From the NCBI GenBank assembly GCA_965153355.1, contig OZ231126.1:558001-622000 (forward strand): a stretch of DNA of 64,000 nucleotides. The letters are read 5' to 3'. Below the pieces are notes generated by a model. The model saw only the letters and a list, made by a program, of their open reading frames with translations, searched no databases and was not told where the DNA came from. The stretch comes from Flaccisagitta enflata (taxonomy: Eukaryota > Chaetognatha > Sagittoidea > Aphragmophora). Positions 21,523-32,907 of the stretch are shown here, in pieces (the first letter of the stretch is position 1; each line of letters starts with the position of its first letter). The position numbers and the translations under genes were made by a program.

Positions 21523-23660
21523 GTGTGTGTTCTTGTTGGCAACTTGGCATACATGTAAGAGACAGGGTTTGAGATGTTTTTCCAGATTACGATAAAATTG
21601 TCATTGTTTTTTTTTTATGTCATGTCCTTGATAATGCGACGGTTTCTTTGCCACGTTATTTTCAATAGTTTGTTTTTACTTGTCAGACGTCTTTGTTGCT
21701 ACGCGTCGTTATTTTGTGGTTATTGTCACTTGTCTGAAGCTGAATCCAGTTGTTGTTGTTGTTAATGTTGTTGTTGTTGCATGAAATTTCTGTCTGTCAA
21801 TCTTTGGTCGTGCTTTGTCTGTATTGATTGTTGTCGTTGGCACTTACGTATCAGGTTTATCTCTTTGTCATTTCCATTTGTGAGGTCCCTGTTCTCACTT
21901 GTCAGGGTCAACTTGTCATTTGTCAGTACATATTAGCTTATTGCTGCTGTTGTTGCTTTTGCGGGTCATTTTTTGTTCCTTTTTGTGAACCCATGATACT
22001 TCATTTATTCGAACCAACTTATTTTTTTTTAATAACTTATTCATTACAGCTTGAAATTGGTGAGTGCGGGCTCGACTTCGGGGGAGCGAGGTTCGTCTCC
22101 AACTTCATCTTGCTCCAACGCAACCACACCTTCATTTCCAGGTACATATCCGCCCAAGAAGCTTGCAGGCAACATTATGTCTCGATCAAAACTAGCAACC
22201 GCAACTCCACAACACTCATTCAATGTAGCTACAGTACGATGGGAGCAATGATGACTCAGACTGTAGGATAGATTTTAAGTATCCTGATTATATTTATATT
22301 ATCAAATATTTTAGATCTTAGTTAATTAAAGGTTGCTTTATTGAGTGAAAATATTTGCGTCTCTCAAACTGCAACTTGCAACTTGATCTCATCAAGACTT
22401 CATTTTTAAAAAATTTTAACCTATCCGAATAGATCGGGTGGAAAATTTTATACGGTTTTGAAAAAAAATCAGCTTATTTGGTTCATTTTTACAGGTTTTA
22501 TAGCCATTTTAAGTTTTGCTCTAAAATTAATTTGCATAATTTTTGTTTATGAAAGATAACTGAAAAACCTGTATAAATGGTTCGATTCAGCTGATTTTTT
22601 TTCAAACATTTAAAAATTTTTTTGCTCAATCTGATGAAATATGTTAGAACTTTGTGAAATGAAATCTTGATGAGGTCAAGTCAAAAATTGAAATTTAAGA
22701 AACGCAAATGCATTCACTCAATAAAACAACTTTTAATTAGCCTAGATCTTAAATATTTTACGATATAGATGTAATTAGGTTACCTAACATCTATCCTCCA
22801 GTCTAGGTCTTCATTGCTCCCATCGTACTGTACCTAATATTTTTTTTTTTTCACGCTTGTTGATATTGACAGTCGTCGGTTGAGGCACTGTGCCAAGGTC
22901 CACCAATTTTTTTTCAAAGTTGTCATTGAGTATAATGAGTCTGATGTTTGAGGTTGGTACCCGATTTTCCCGAACAGATTCGTTGAGTCGACAAACTTCT
23001 TCTCGACGTTGCTCCGAATCCTCGAGTGGATCGTCGGCTTTCGCCGGCGGCGACTCTACTTCCGGTCTGACGCTTCCCAATTCGGCCTCGACGCATCTCA
23101 CCTTCCCGGCTGTGAATCGTACCGCAGTCACTTGCAGGTCTGGCCTGGGATTTTTATTGAATTTGCTTTTTGTTGATGTTGCACTAAGCCTATGAAGTTT
23201 TCAATTACATCTACTGTGGGGCCGGTCCGTGTGAGATAGTGCGAGTTAGCGAGAGAGAGTTTTAGAGCGTTATTGCGTGATGACGAGAGAGCGAGGGATT
23301 GATCAAGTGCTATTGGAAGAAAGAAGTAGACGAGGCTGTAAACAGAGACACAATGTGGTGCTCGCTCTAATGTAGTAACGTACATCAAACATGTCTCCCC
23401 ATTCTTTTCGATGGAATGTTTCACAGATGGGAAAATTGCGAATTCGAATGTCCGGACAATCCCACGTTGCTCGATCATCTCAGGAACAAGCACGTCGACC
23501 CTCAAGTAAGTCAACGAATGTCAAGATTCAAACAGGTCTATTTTCCTCGTAGGCAGACATAGGACAAAACATTTGGTTGATAACAATGAGGAAGGACCAC
23601 ACTTATAAGCAAAACCATTGATTTACGATTAAGTTTACAAAATTCGATAAAATGCGAATG

Positions 23661-23743
<83 letters not shown>

Positions 23744-23744
23744 A

Positions 23745-23779
<35 letters not shown>

Positions 23780-23780
23780 A

Positions 23781-23833
<53 letters not shown>

Positions 23834-24161
23834 AATGATGATGATGATGAAAATGATGATGATGATGAAAATGATGATGATGATGAAAATGATGATGATG
23901 ATGAAAATGATGATGATGATGAAAATGATGATGATGATGAAAATGATGATGATGATGAAAATGATGATGATGATGAAAATGATGATGATGATGAGAATGA
24001 GTATGATGATGAGAATGAGGATGATGATGATGAGAATGAGGATGATGATGATGAGAATGAGGATGATGATGATGAGAATGAGGATGATGATGATGAGAAT
24101 GAGGATGATGATGATGAGAATGAGGATGATGATGATGAGAATGAGGATGATGATGATGATG

Positions 24162-24192
<31 letters not shown>

Positions 24193-25492
24193 GAATGGAT
24201 GATGATGATGAGAATGGATGATGATGATGATGATGATGATGAGAATGGATGATGATGATGAGGAGGAGGATGATGATGATGATGATGATTATGAGAATGA
24301 GGATTATGAGGATGATGATGATTAGGATAATGATTAGTATAATGATGATGATTAGGATGGTGATAATGATTAGGATGGTGGTGATGATGATAAGGATGGT
24401 GGTGGTGGTGATGATGATGATGGTAGTAATGATGATAATTAGGATGGTGTAAACAATGATGATGATTAGGATGGCGGTAGTAATGATGATTGGGATGGTG
24501 GTGGTGATGATGATCATAAGGAGGGTGACGACGACGATTAGAATGGTGATCATGACAATTAAGAATACGGGATGATTATGATACGGATGATGACATTATG
24601 CTGATGATGATAATGACGATCATGATGACGACGAAAATGACGATGGTGACGATGGTGATGATGGTACTGAACAACCGATGACGTTGTTGATGAGCATGGT
24701 GGAGATTTTGATGACGGATGAGATGAGTGGATGGGGTTGATGAAGATGACGGTGCTGATGATGATAATGACGATTTTGTTGTTGAGTGGATGATGGTGCT
24801 AACAATGATGAGGATGATGATGACGACGATGATTATGATGAGGACAATGATGATTATGAGGACAATGATGATTATGATGAGGACAATGATGATGAGGACG
24901 ATGATGGTAATGAGGAGGAGGATGAGGATGAGGATGATGAGGACGAGGAGGAGGATGATGATGAGGACGACGACGACGAGGATGATGATGAGGACGATGA
25001 GAAGGAAGGGAAGTTCGACGATGTTGAATGGAGCTCGACGAGCTAGTAGACACTCTTACTTGCCTGTGTAGTTACAGCAGTGAGGCGAGCCTCTAGAGGA
25101 GGCGTGGTGCCTATCACGATCACGATGAGGATGATGATGATGACGATGACGACGATGTCATGGGGACAATGACGACAATGTCATGAGGGCGATGATGACG
25201 ATGATGATGTCATGAGGACGATGATGACGACGATGTCTTGAGGACGATGATGACGACGATGATGTCTTGAGGACGATGATGATGACGACAATGTCACGAG
25301 GACGATGATGACGACAATGTCATGAGGACGATGACGATGATGATGACGATGATGATGATGACGATGATGATGATGATGAGGATGATGATAAGCACGAGGG
25401 TGATGATGATGATGATGACGAGGATGATGACATGAGGACGATGAGGATGATGACTACGACGATGAGGACGATGATGATGATGGTGATGATGG

Positions 25493-25534
<42 letters not shown>

Positions 25535-28142
25535 CAACAACCATGATTATGTATTGATGATGGTGATTATAAATTGACGATGGTGATTATGAATTGACGA
25601 TGGTGATGATGATGAACTGATGACAATGAAATGATGATGAATTGATGACGATGAATTGATGACGATGAAGTGATGACGATGAAGTGATGATGAAATGATG
25701 ATGACGATGATGAAATGATGATGAAATGATGATGACGATGATGAAATGATGATGATGATGAAATGATGATGATGATGAATTGATGATGATGATGAATTGA
25801 TGATGATGATGAATTGACAATGATGATGATTAAGGTAACTTGACAATGCACGATGATGATGATAATGAATTGACGATGATGATGCTTAAGGTAAATTGAC
25901 AATGCACGATGATGATCAATGGTAAATTGACGATGGCTAATTGACGATGATGATGATGCTGATGATTGGATATTGGCGGTGACGATGATAATTATGATGA
26001 GAACTATGGTTGATTGGTGGATTGGTGGATGATGATGATGCAAGGGAGATGACGTTAAAAGTCATCCTCTAATGCTTTTGAGTAATGCTCTGTCCATCAA
26101 CAGGTTCAATCTCCGACGGCTTCCTCAACTTCCGCATCCTCATCGTCATCCTCGCCAACGGCGTCATCTTCATCAACGGCGTCGTCGAAATCGTTTCATT
26201 GTCGTTGGATAGGCTGCAAAGTGTTTGATCGTGCGGCTTCGTCTTTCAATTGGTTGGAACGGCATTACGTCACTCACGCGGGCGCCAACGCTTTTAAATG
26301 CATCATCGGCAAATGCTTCCGTCGATTCAACTCACAACAGGCCCTCCAACGCCACGTCAACCATCATTTCAAAGGTATTTCTTTCAGACATCTCTTTTTT
26401 TTTCATGTCATCGAAGTGATGTGCTTGTCCCTTGTGTGTACAAACGTTTTTAAGCGAGTGCTTCTGTACGTATGCGTTAGTTTGGCCTCTGTGGAAGCTG
26501 GTGAGTACGAAGGAAATTGCTTTGACCCCTTTATACACCACGTTTCACGGGATTGGGTGTGGTTGGGTTGGTCAATGAGGGTAAACCTAGTTACTGCACT
26601 TTATTTTTTCTAAGAAAAAAATGTTAGGTATTTGTAATTATGATTCTTATTAATTATGCTAATTTCCACCCCCTGTACCTTTCTGTGAACGCAGGAATTA
26701 AGCCATCATTTTTCCCTTTAGCAAAAATAGTGAGTGTCTCTTTTCACCCTTTTTATAGCAAAAGTTGGTGGAATGTTTGCATCCGATTTAAATAGTATAC
26801 ACGGAAAAGATATTTGATTTTTTAGTCGCGTGCTACGCGACTCTACATCCCGCTTTGTCGATCGGTCTGTCCGTCGGTCTGTCACACTTTTCTTTTTTGG
26901 GTTTTTGCGGTCTTCGGCCTCACTGCTCCTGCCAAAGTGATCAATGACCTCAAATACGGCCCCTGCCCACCCGCACGCGACTGGGGTAGCTGTGTATCCG
27001 GCCTTGTTTTATTAAAGTTTTGTAAATACTCATGGAAGTGAAAAACTGAACTTTTGCTATGTGAAGCGCCAAAAATGTTCCTCACAATCTCTTCCAATTC
27101 TTGAACTCTTTCCCATTCCGTTTTTGTTTCCAGGGTCAGTGGGAGGTGATTCTGAGTTGGACGGAGGTCATTTGTCACGTTCTGGCGCCGACGCCATTTC
27201 TTCCGCCTCGCGCAGTCGAGATGGAACGCCAACCAAGATATCTTCCAAGAAAAAGAAAACGCTCAAAGTCAGACTCAGACGCGTCGGTAAGATGGATTCC
27301 TCGATCAGATACAGTACAGATGTCGTCTAAACTTGGAAATACGGGGGAATTCATAACAGGAAAAAAAATAACCATGAAAGACTGATATTTGGAATATAAA
27401 CTAATAAAGGATTCAGGATGTTTATTGCTCATGAGTGTTGGTTGCCATGGAAACACATTTTCATGTGTTCACGCTAAAGTATCAATATTTTGAGAAATTT
27501 TTTGAGGAAACATTGTTTAAAATAAGATTTACTACAACTTTCTCAAAATATATTCCATAATGATAGTTTTAGTTTGGCAGTTGCTAGGGAGCATCACAGG
27601 GCTGTCAAACATAGTTACGCTCCTTAGCAATGGCTAAACGAGTGACATTCTTACAGAACATATTGTGAGAAAGTTGTAGCAAATCTTATTTTAAACAATA
27701 TTCCCTAAAAGATACTCTCAAAATATTCATACTTTAGCGTGAATACATGTAAATGTGTTTTCATGGCAACCACCACCCATGGGTAATAAAGCATCCTTCT
27801 ATTAGTTCATATTCCAAATATCAGTCTCTTAAGTATATTTGTCTTCTTTTAATGAATTCCCCCGTGTTTCCAAGTCTAGACGACATCTACTGTGTATACA
27901 GATTTATGTGTGCAATCGTTTATTCTGCCATTCATTCGCTCGTTCACCCGCCGTTTCATGTTTCATTCGTCATTTCTTTCTCTTTGACTAGGAAAGCCTA
28001 TTCTGTCTCTGTCTGTCTTTTTAGTTGCGGACACGCAACTCTCATAAGAGGCTTTGTCTGTCCGCTTCTCGTCCTTCCGGGTCCGTCCGTGGTGATCGAG
28101 TTGGGAAGTGTTGGAAACGCGCAAAACCTGTCTGTCTGTCTA

Positions 28143-28187
<45 letters not shown>

Positions 28188-28216
28188 CTTTCTCTCTCTC
28201 TCTCTCTCTTTTTTTT

Positions 28217-28259
<43 letters not shown>

Positions 28260-28332
28260 CTCTCTCTTTTTCTTTTCTTTCTTTCTTTCTTCTTCTTTCT
28301 CTCTCTCTCTCTCTTCTTTCTCTTTCCTCTTT

Positions 28333-28368
<36 letters not shown>

Positions 28369-29049
28369 TTGCTTCCGCTCTCGCTCTTTGCTTAACGTCA
28401 AAATCTATCTTCTCCCTAACCACTCCTTTGCTTCTTGTCTTTCTAAATTTTAAGCACTCTTAATGGTTCATGGTCATCTTGTCCAGTCAGCGCATATTTG
28501 AAGATAGAAAACTTTCCCTCCCAAAGAGGCGCTCATTTTGAAGCTTTTCACGTGTAGATCAAGCAATTTGTCTATATATTTCTATACGTCTTTCTATCGC
28601 TAGAAAACGTGCCCTCCCAAAGAGGTGCTCATTTTGAAGCTTTTTATGTGTAGATCAAGCAAATTGTTTATGTTTCTATCTGTCTTTCTATCGCTATTGA
28701 TGCTTATTTTCCTCAAATTCGTTTCTTCCACTCTCATTTTTCCTCTTTTCAGTTGAATTTGAGGATTTCATGGATACTCAGTCTGCGGAGGTGTTAAAGC
28801 ATCGCCTTTTCCGACTAGAACGATTTTGTCAGTCAGAAACCGTCCTTCCTCGCTCTCCCGCTGTCATCGGCTATAACGACGACGACGACAACAACCAGGA
28901 TGACACCAACGTGGACAGTGGCTGCGACATCGAAACTAACGCCGTCGATAATGATGACATACTGTCAGCGTTGGCTGGACACGACGAGTTGGGAAAGGAA
29001 GACAAGAAGAATGACGAACATGTCATCGTCGGCGGCGGCGGACGGCTTC

Positions 29050-29105
<56 letters not shown>

Positions 29106-29131
29106 ACAACAACAATAACAACAACAACAAC

Positions 29132-29179
<48 letters not shown>

Positions 29180-30181
29180 CCTAACGACAGCTCCATGACA
29201 ACGACAAGGCCGTCTCGTAGTTCCGCTAGATTGACGTCATTAACAAAGACAGCAAAAACTACAGCATCACCCAACTATCAATCGCTTTCGGATCATAACC
29301 GCTCTGCCGACAACGATGGTGATGACGAGGGAATAGTCGAGACTCGTGGAGATGAAGTTTACGAACGTCGAATGAATGTCGTCGTCGCTCCCAGGGTGAG
29401 GATACGGCCAAACCTCATCTATTGAAAGAGACTATTCTAAAACTGGTTATTGTTATCAATCCTCAGTCAATTGTCTCGCTCTATGAATTGCTTGCTGCTT
29501 GCTGCTTGCGACCGGTCCGTCCGGCACTCTATCTGGCAGTCAGTAAAACTTTTCGGCAATTCTTTTCGGATTTTCCGGGCGGTTTTAGCATCATTCCCTT
29601 TACAGTTCTACCAAAATGGTTGATTGTGCTCGATTGGTTATAAAAATTAATCTTGTCTAGCCAGCCTAGTATGGCCGTGTATATGCGGAAGAGAGAGAGA
29701 GAGAAGGAGAGAGAGAAGGAGAGAGAGAAGGAGAGAGAGGAGGAGAGAGAGGAGAAGAGGAGAAGGAGAGAGGAGAGAGAGGAAGGAGAGAGAGAGGAGA
29801 GAGAGAAGGAGAGAGAGAAGGAGAGAGAGAAGGAGAGAGAGAAGGAGAGAGAGAAGGAGAGAGAGAAGGAGAGAGAGAAGGGAGAGAGAAGGAGAGAGAG
29901 AAGGAGAGAGACAAGGAGAGAGACAAGGAGAGAGACAAGGAGAGAGACAAGGAGAGAGACAAGGAGAGAGAGAAGGAGAGAGAGAAGGAGAGAGAGAAGG
30001 AGAGAGAGAAGGAGAGAGAGAAGGAGAGAGAGAAGGAGAGAGAGAAGGAGAGAGAGAAGGAGAGAGAGAAGGAGAGAGAAGGAGAGAGAGAAGGAGAGAG
30101 AGAAGGGAGAAAGAGAGAGAAGGAGAGAGAGAAGGGAGAGAGAGAAGGAGAGAGAGAGAGAGAGAGAAGGAGAGAGAGAAG

Positions 30182-30271
<90 letters not shown>

Positions 30272-30659
30272 AGAGAGAGAAGGAGAGAGAGAAGGAGAGA
30301 GAGAAGGAGAGAGAGAAGGAGAGAGAGAAGGAGAGAGAAGGAGAGAGAGAAGCAGAGAGAGAAGGAGAGAGAGGAGAAGGAGAGAGAGAAGGAGAGAGAG
30401 AAGGAGAGAGAGAAGGAGAGAGAGAAGGAGAGACACACACACAGACAGACAGACAGACAGACAGTCAGAGACACACACACACACACACACACAGACAGTC
30501 AGAGACACACACACACACACAGACAGACAGTCAGAGAGACACACACACACAGACAGACAGACAGTCAGAGAGACACACACACAGACAGACAGACAGTCAG
30601 AGAGACACACACACAGACAGACAGACAGAGAGAGACACACACACAGACAGACAGACAGA

Positions 30660-30755
<96 letters not shown>

Positions 30756-31012
30756 GACAGACAGAGAGAGACACACACACACAGACAGACAGACAGAGAG
30801 ACACACACGCACACACAGAGGGAGACACACAGAGCGAGGCACACGCACACACAGAGGGAGACACGCAGAGCGAGGCACACGCACACACACGCAGGGACAC
30901 AGAGAGACACAGAGAGACACAGAGAGACACAGAGTGACATACACTACACACACACACACACACACACACGCGCGCGCACACGCACACGCGAACACACGCG
31001 CACACGCGCACA

Positions 31013-31071
<59 letters not shown>

Positions 31072-31370
31072 ACACACACACACACACAGATATACACACA
31101 CACACACACAGATATACACAGATACACACACACAGATATACATACACACAGACACACACATAGACACAGACATTCACACACACAGTCATACATTCACACA
31201 GACATACATACACACAGATATACATACACACAGACATACATTCACACACAGACACACAGACATACACACACACAGACATACATTCACACAGTCCTAGATT
31301 CACACAGACATACATACACACAGACATACATACACACAGACATACATACACACAGACTTACACACAGACA

Positions 31371-31438
<68 letters not shown>

Positions 31439-32907
31439 CATACACTATAAATTGTGAGAAAAAAGATGATGAGTGAGAAGGTAAAAAAAAGCATGCACCA
31501 ACGAAATTAAACGAAAATAAGAAGGCAAAATAATACTTAGTCATAGAAACGAAAATGATTTAAATGAATAACGAAGATGTGAAGATAAATGAGGATAATT
31601 GTCCAGTTGGGCAGGCTTGATATGCCGAATTTGGAATCAGGCAATAACTATAACAGCTGATATGCAGACAGATCAACCAAATGATGGGATCGCGTGCATG
31701 TGGAAAAACATGGAAATCCGATGACTAATTGCTGTTATGGTTTTACATAGTTAAGTTGTTGGAAATGAGCAATAAATCCAGTAGACCCTCTCTCACAGCA
31801 CCATGTGTTTTCTTCTAATCAGGTTGTTGGAAAGAGAAAATCGAATCTTGGCGAAGAGTACTTAATTTCATGGAGGTCCAAGCTCAAGTAAGTGGCACGC
31901 CTTCATGAATTTTCATGTCAAGAATGACATGCCAGGAAACTTTTCAACAATTACTTGGGAGGCTTTGTCCGTTGGTCCGCCCGTGGATCACGCTTGTTGG
32001 ACTAAACGAACACGCATTTAGTTTGCATGCTCGGTGTGTGTGTCGGGGGGTTGTACGCCCTTACCCACCCGTCCGCAACGATATAGAAACCTCTGGTTTC
32101 TTGTTTGTTTACCCCTTTTGCAGTTGAGAATTCCCCATGTGATTTGCTCTATTTCATTCATTTACACCTTTAATTTTCTAGTTTCTTCCTTCATTTTCTC
32201 TTTTGTTAATTAAAAAATGAATGCATTTGCTCAATTCATTCACATTCATGGCAAATCTATCTCGGTCTCTTTCTCTCTTTTTCTTCCCATACATCGATTC
32301 TCATGTCCACTCATTCACTTGATCTTCACTTTATCTTTCGTTCATTTCAACTATCTTATTAAGTAATGTATTGACTCTACTATCTTTCAATATCCATACA
32401 TTTTAATAGTATTGACTTAAGATTTTTTAATTCATTCATTGATTCATCTATGATAAGGGCGTCTTCTTGTATTTATTCATTCATTATTCATTCATTATTC
32501 ATTCATTGATCCATTAAATATGGTGGCGTTATTTTTCATTTAGTCTCCTGTTTGTTCATTCGTTCATTCATTCGTTCATTTATTCGCTCATTCATTCGTT
32601 CATTCATTCGTTCATTTGTTCATTCATTAAACAATTTATGAAAATGACGTCCAACTTTATTTATCCATCTATTCGTTCATTCATCAATGGCGCGCGTTAT
32701 TGTCTATGCAATTATCTCTTGATCCATTAAAGAAGATTGGGGTCGTCTTCCATTTTCAGGTTACGTGACGCGTGGATTCCTTCCGGTCTAGGACGACATT
32801 TTTCACCGAGTGTGTTCCCGATTGCGCTGCTTCCCAACGAGACCAAACTCGCCTTCCCAGACAAAGTCTACAAATCGCATAGATTCAGACCAACACGCAG
32901 AAAATGA
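19178..32907 (+). CDS. jing/AEBP2: AEBP2/Jing zinc-finger protein (PRC2 accessory factor homologue), nine exons
   Basis: Nuclear zinc-finger protein of the AEBP2/Jing family; in other animals it is an accessory subunit of Polycomb repressive complex 2. Coding exons: 19178-21522, 22050-22141, 22978-23137, 23427-23505, 26104-26374, 27134-27286, 28753-29395, 31823-31887, 32760-32907. All junctions are GT-AG with matching phases (2,1,2,0,1,1,0,2), giving about 1,318 codons. Residues 1-890 are Ser/Asp/His-rich and not recognisable. Finger 1 spans the exon 3/4 junction (C865, C870, H883, H888), finger 2 is about 925-950 (CRWIGCKVF...WLERHYVTH) and finger 3 about 958-980. [48 protein letters not shown] and [18 protein letters not shown] follow the AEBP2 C-terminal order. 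Exon 7 is out of frame by 2 nt across a CAA repeat as assembled. ATG 19178 has an in-frame TAA just upstream. Confidence 0.93.
22050..22141 (+). CDS. jing/AEBP2: AEBP2/Jing exon 2
   Basis: 92 nt, phase 2 to 1; acceptor ATTCATTACAG, donor CCAG|GTACAT. Encodes [20 protein letters not shown] then [10 protein letters not shown]; Ser/Thr-rich, no motif. Chosen by phase and open frame. Confidence 0.75.
22232..22830. mobile_element. TA-flanked foldback element in AEBP2/Jing intron 2
   Basis: 599 bp; inverted ends CAGTACGATGGGAGCAATGA / TCATTGCTCCCATCGTACTG, TA on both sides, and inner pairing (TTGATGAGGTCAAG against CTTGATCTCATCAAG). Tc1/mariner-like by flank and end sequence; no coding capacity. 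Confidence 0.92.
22978..23137 (+). CDS. jing/AEBP2: AEBP2/Jing exon 3 (first Cys of zinc finger 1)
   Basis: 160 nt, phase 1 to 2. An in-frame TGA at 22881 excludes a start further left; the acceptor CCGAACAG at 22977 gives the required phase. Ends [15 protein letters not shown] plus a split Arg, supplying the first Cys of finger 1; donor GCAG|GTCTGG. Confidence 0.75.
23427..23505 (+). CDS. jing/AEBP2: AEBP2/Jing exon 4 (zinc finger 1)
   Basis: 79 nt, phase 2 to 0; acceptor GTTTCACAG, donor CAA|GTAAGT. Encodes [20 protein letters not shown] then KHVDPQ, matching the AEBP2 W..C......L..H(I/L)R..HV(D) finger. Confidence 0.9.
23655..26040. repeat. GAT-rich array in AEBP2/Jing intron 4
   Basis: Nearly 2.4 kb of (GAT)n with higher-order blocks: GATGATGATGATGAAAAT at 23740-23990, GAGAATGAGGATGATGAT at 24000-24160, then GACGAT, GATGAATT and GATGAAAT phases to 26040. 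Long poly-Met, Ile and Asp/Glu frames are artefacts. Confidence 0.95.
26104..26374 (+). CDS. jing/AEBP2: AEBP2/Jing exon 5 (zinc fingers 2 and 3)
   Basis: 271 nt, phase 0 to 1. A ~30-residue Ser/Thr linker leads into [40 protein letters not shown] and [19 protein letters not shown]. This follows the AEBP2 order (C.W.GCKVY...WL.RH..TH.G..PFKC...C...F.SQ..L.RHV..HF). All zinc ligands are present. Confidence 0.96.
26824..27006 (+). mobile_element. CGACT element in AEBP2/Jing intron 5
   Basis: AGTCGCGTGCTACGCGACT left hairpin, CTGCTCCTGCC and GGCCCCTGCCCACC core, internal GCACGCGACT, right end TGTGTATCCGGCCTTG. Confidence 0.93.
27134..27286 (+). CDS. jing/AEBP2: AEBP2/Jing exon 6 (basic region)
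   Basis: 153 nt, phase 1 to 1; acceptor TTTGTTTCCAG, donor GTCG|GTAAGA. Ser-rich then [17 protein letters not shown], the position of the KRRK/KNKRRR segment after the fingers in AEBP2. Confidence 0.88.
27312..27894. mobile_element. TA-flanked foldback element in AEBP2/Jing intron 6
   Basis: 583 bp with inverted ends CAGTACAGATGTCGTCTA / TAGACGACATCTACTGTG and more than 200 bp of imperfect inward pairing (GGGGGAATTCAT / ATGAATTCCCCC). TA on both sides. Starts 25 bp after the exon 6 donor. Confidence 0.9.
28023..28126 (+). mobile_element. Truncated CGACT element
   Basis: AGTTGCGGACACGCAACT then AAGAGGCTTTGTC; its right half is replaced by TCTG and TC repeats. Confidence 0.75.
28127..28370. 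repeat. (TC)n / (TTTC)n tract
   Basis: Pyrimidine-only tract about 240 bp long in AEBP2/Jing intron 6. Confidence 0.97.
28503..28697. repeat. 98 bp direct duplication
   Basis: CCCTCCCAAAGAGGCGCTCA and following bases at 28517 recur at 28610 (CCCTCCCAAAGAGGTGCTCA), both followed by ATTTTGAAGC and TGTAGATCAAGCAA. Intronic. Confidence 0.85.
28753..29395 (+). CDS. jing/AEBP2: AEBP2/Jing exon 7 with poly-Gln/Asn tract and frame slip
   Basis: 643 nt; acceptor CCTCTTTTCAG, donor AGG|GTGAGG. Starts [20 protein letters not shown], the AEBP2 (DFFDAQTL..I.HR) block. It then runs into an acidic segment and a CAA repeat (29049-29180). In the incoming frame the repeat gives Gln, Thr, then Asn and a stop at 29196. 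The downstream frame ([10 protein letters not shown]... to VVVAPR) is the one that joins exon 8. The mismatch is +2 (or -1) nt within the repeat, at two extra A residues. Confidence 0.85.
29683..30432. repeat. (GAGAGAAG)n purine tract in AEBP2/Jing intron 7
   Basis: 750 bp of almost purely purine plus strand, built from GAGAGAGAAG units. It gives long Arg/Glu and Ser/Leu frames that are not genes. Confidence 0.97.
30433..31442. repeat. (CA)n / CAGA tract in AEBP2/Jing intron 7
   Basis: About 1 kb of CACACA with CAGACAGACAGAGAGAC phases, then CATACA and CAGACATACA phases. Directly continues the purine tract. Confidence 0.97.
31823..31887 (+). CDS. jing/AEBP2: AEBP2/Jing exon 8
   Basis: 65 nt, phase 0 to 2; acceptor CTTCTAATCAG, donor CAA|GTAAGT. 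Encodes [20 protein letters not shown] then L, aligning with V(I)AKRK...G....LLHW of AEBP2. Confidence 0.9.
32760..32907 (+). CDS. jing/AEBP2: AEBP2/Jing exon 9 (C-terminus and stop)
   Basis: 148 nt, phase 2 in; acceptor CATTTTCAG. Encodes [51 protein letters not shown] at 32905. Parallels LPD.WV......VV.LS.LP..T.L...P..YR......R of AEBP2. Confidence 0.93.

Noticed and set aside
23603-24553. Poly-Ile and poly-Met frames
   Set aside because: Product of the (GAT)n array in AEBP2/Jing intron 4.
27753-28463. Ser/Leu/Phe-rich frame spanning a foldback end, a CGACT fragment and TC repeats
   Set aside because: Mosaic of repeats inside AEBP2/Jing intron 6.
29653-31476. 607-residue Arg/Glu then Thr/His reading frame and Ser/Leu, Cys/Val frames opposite
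   Set aside because: Purine and CA microsatellites lack stops by composition; the tract sits between two phase-matched AEBP2/Jing exons.
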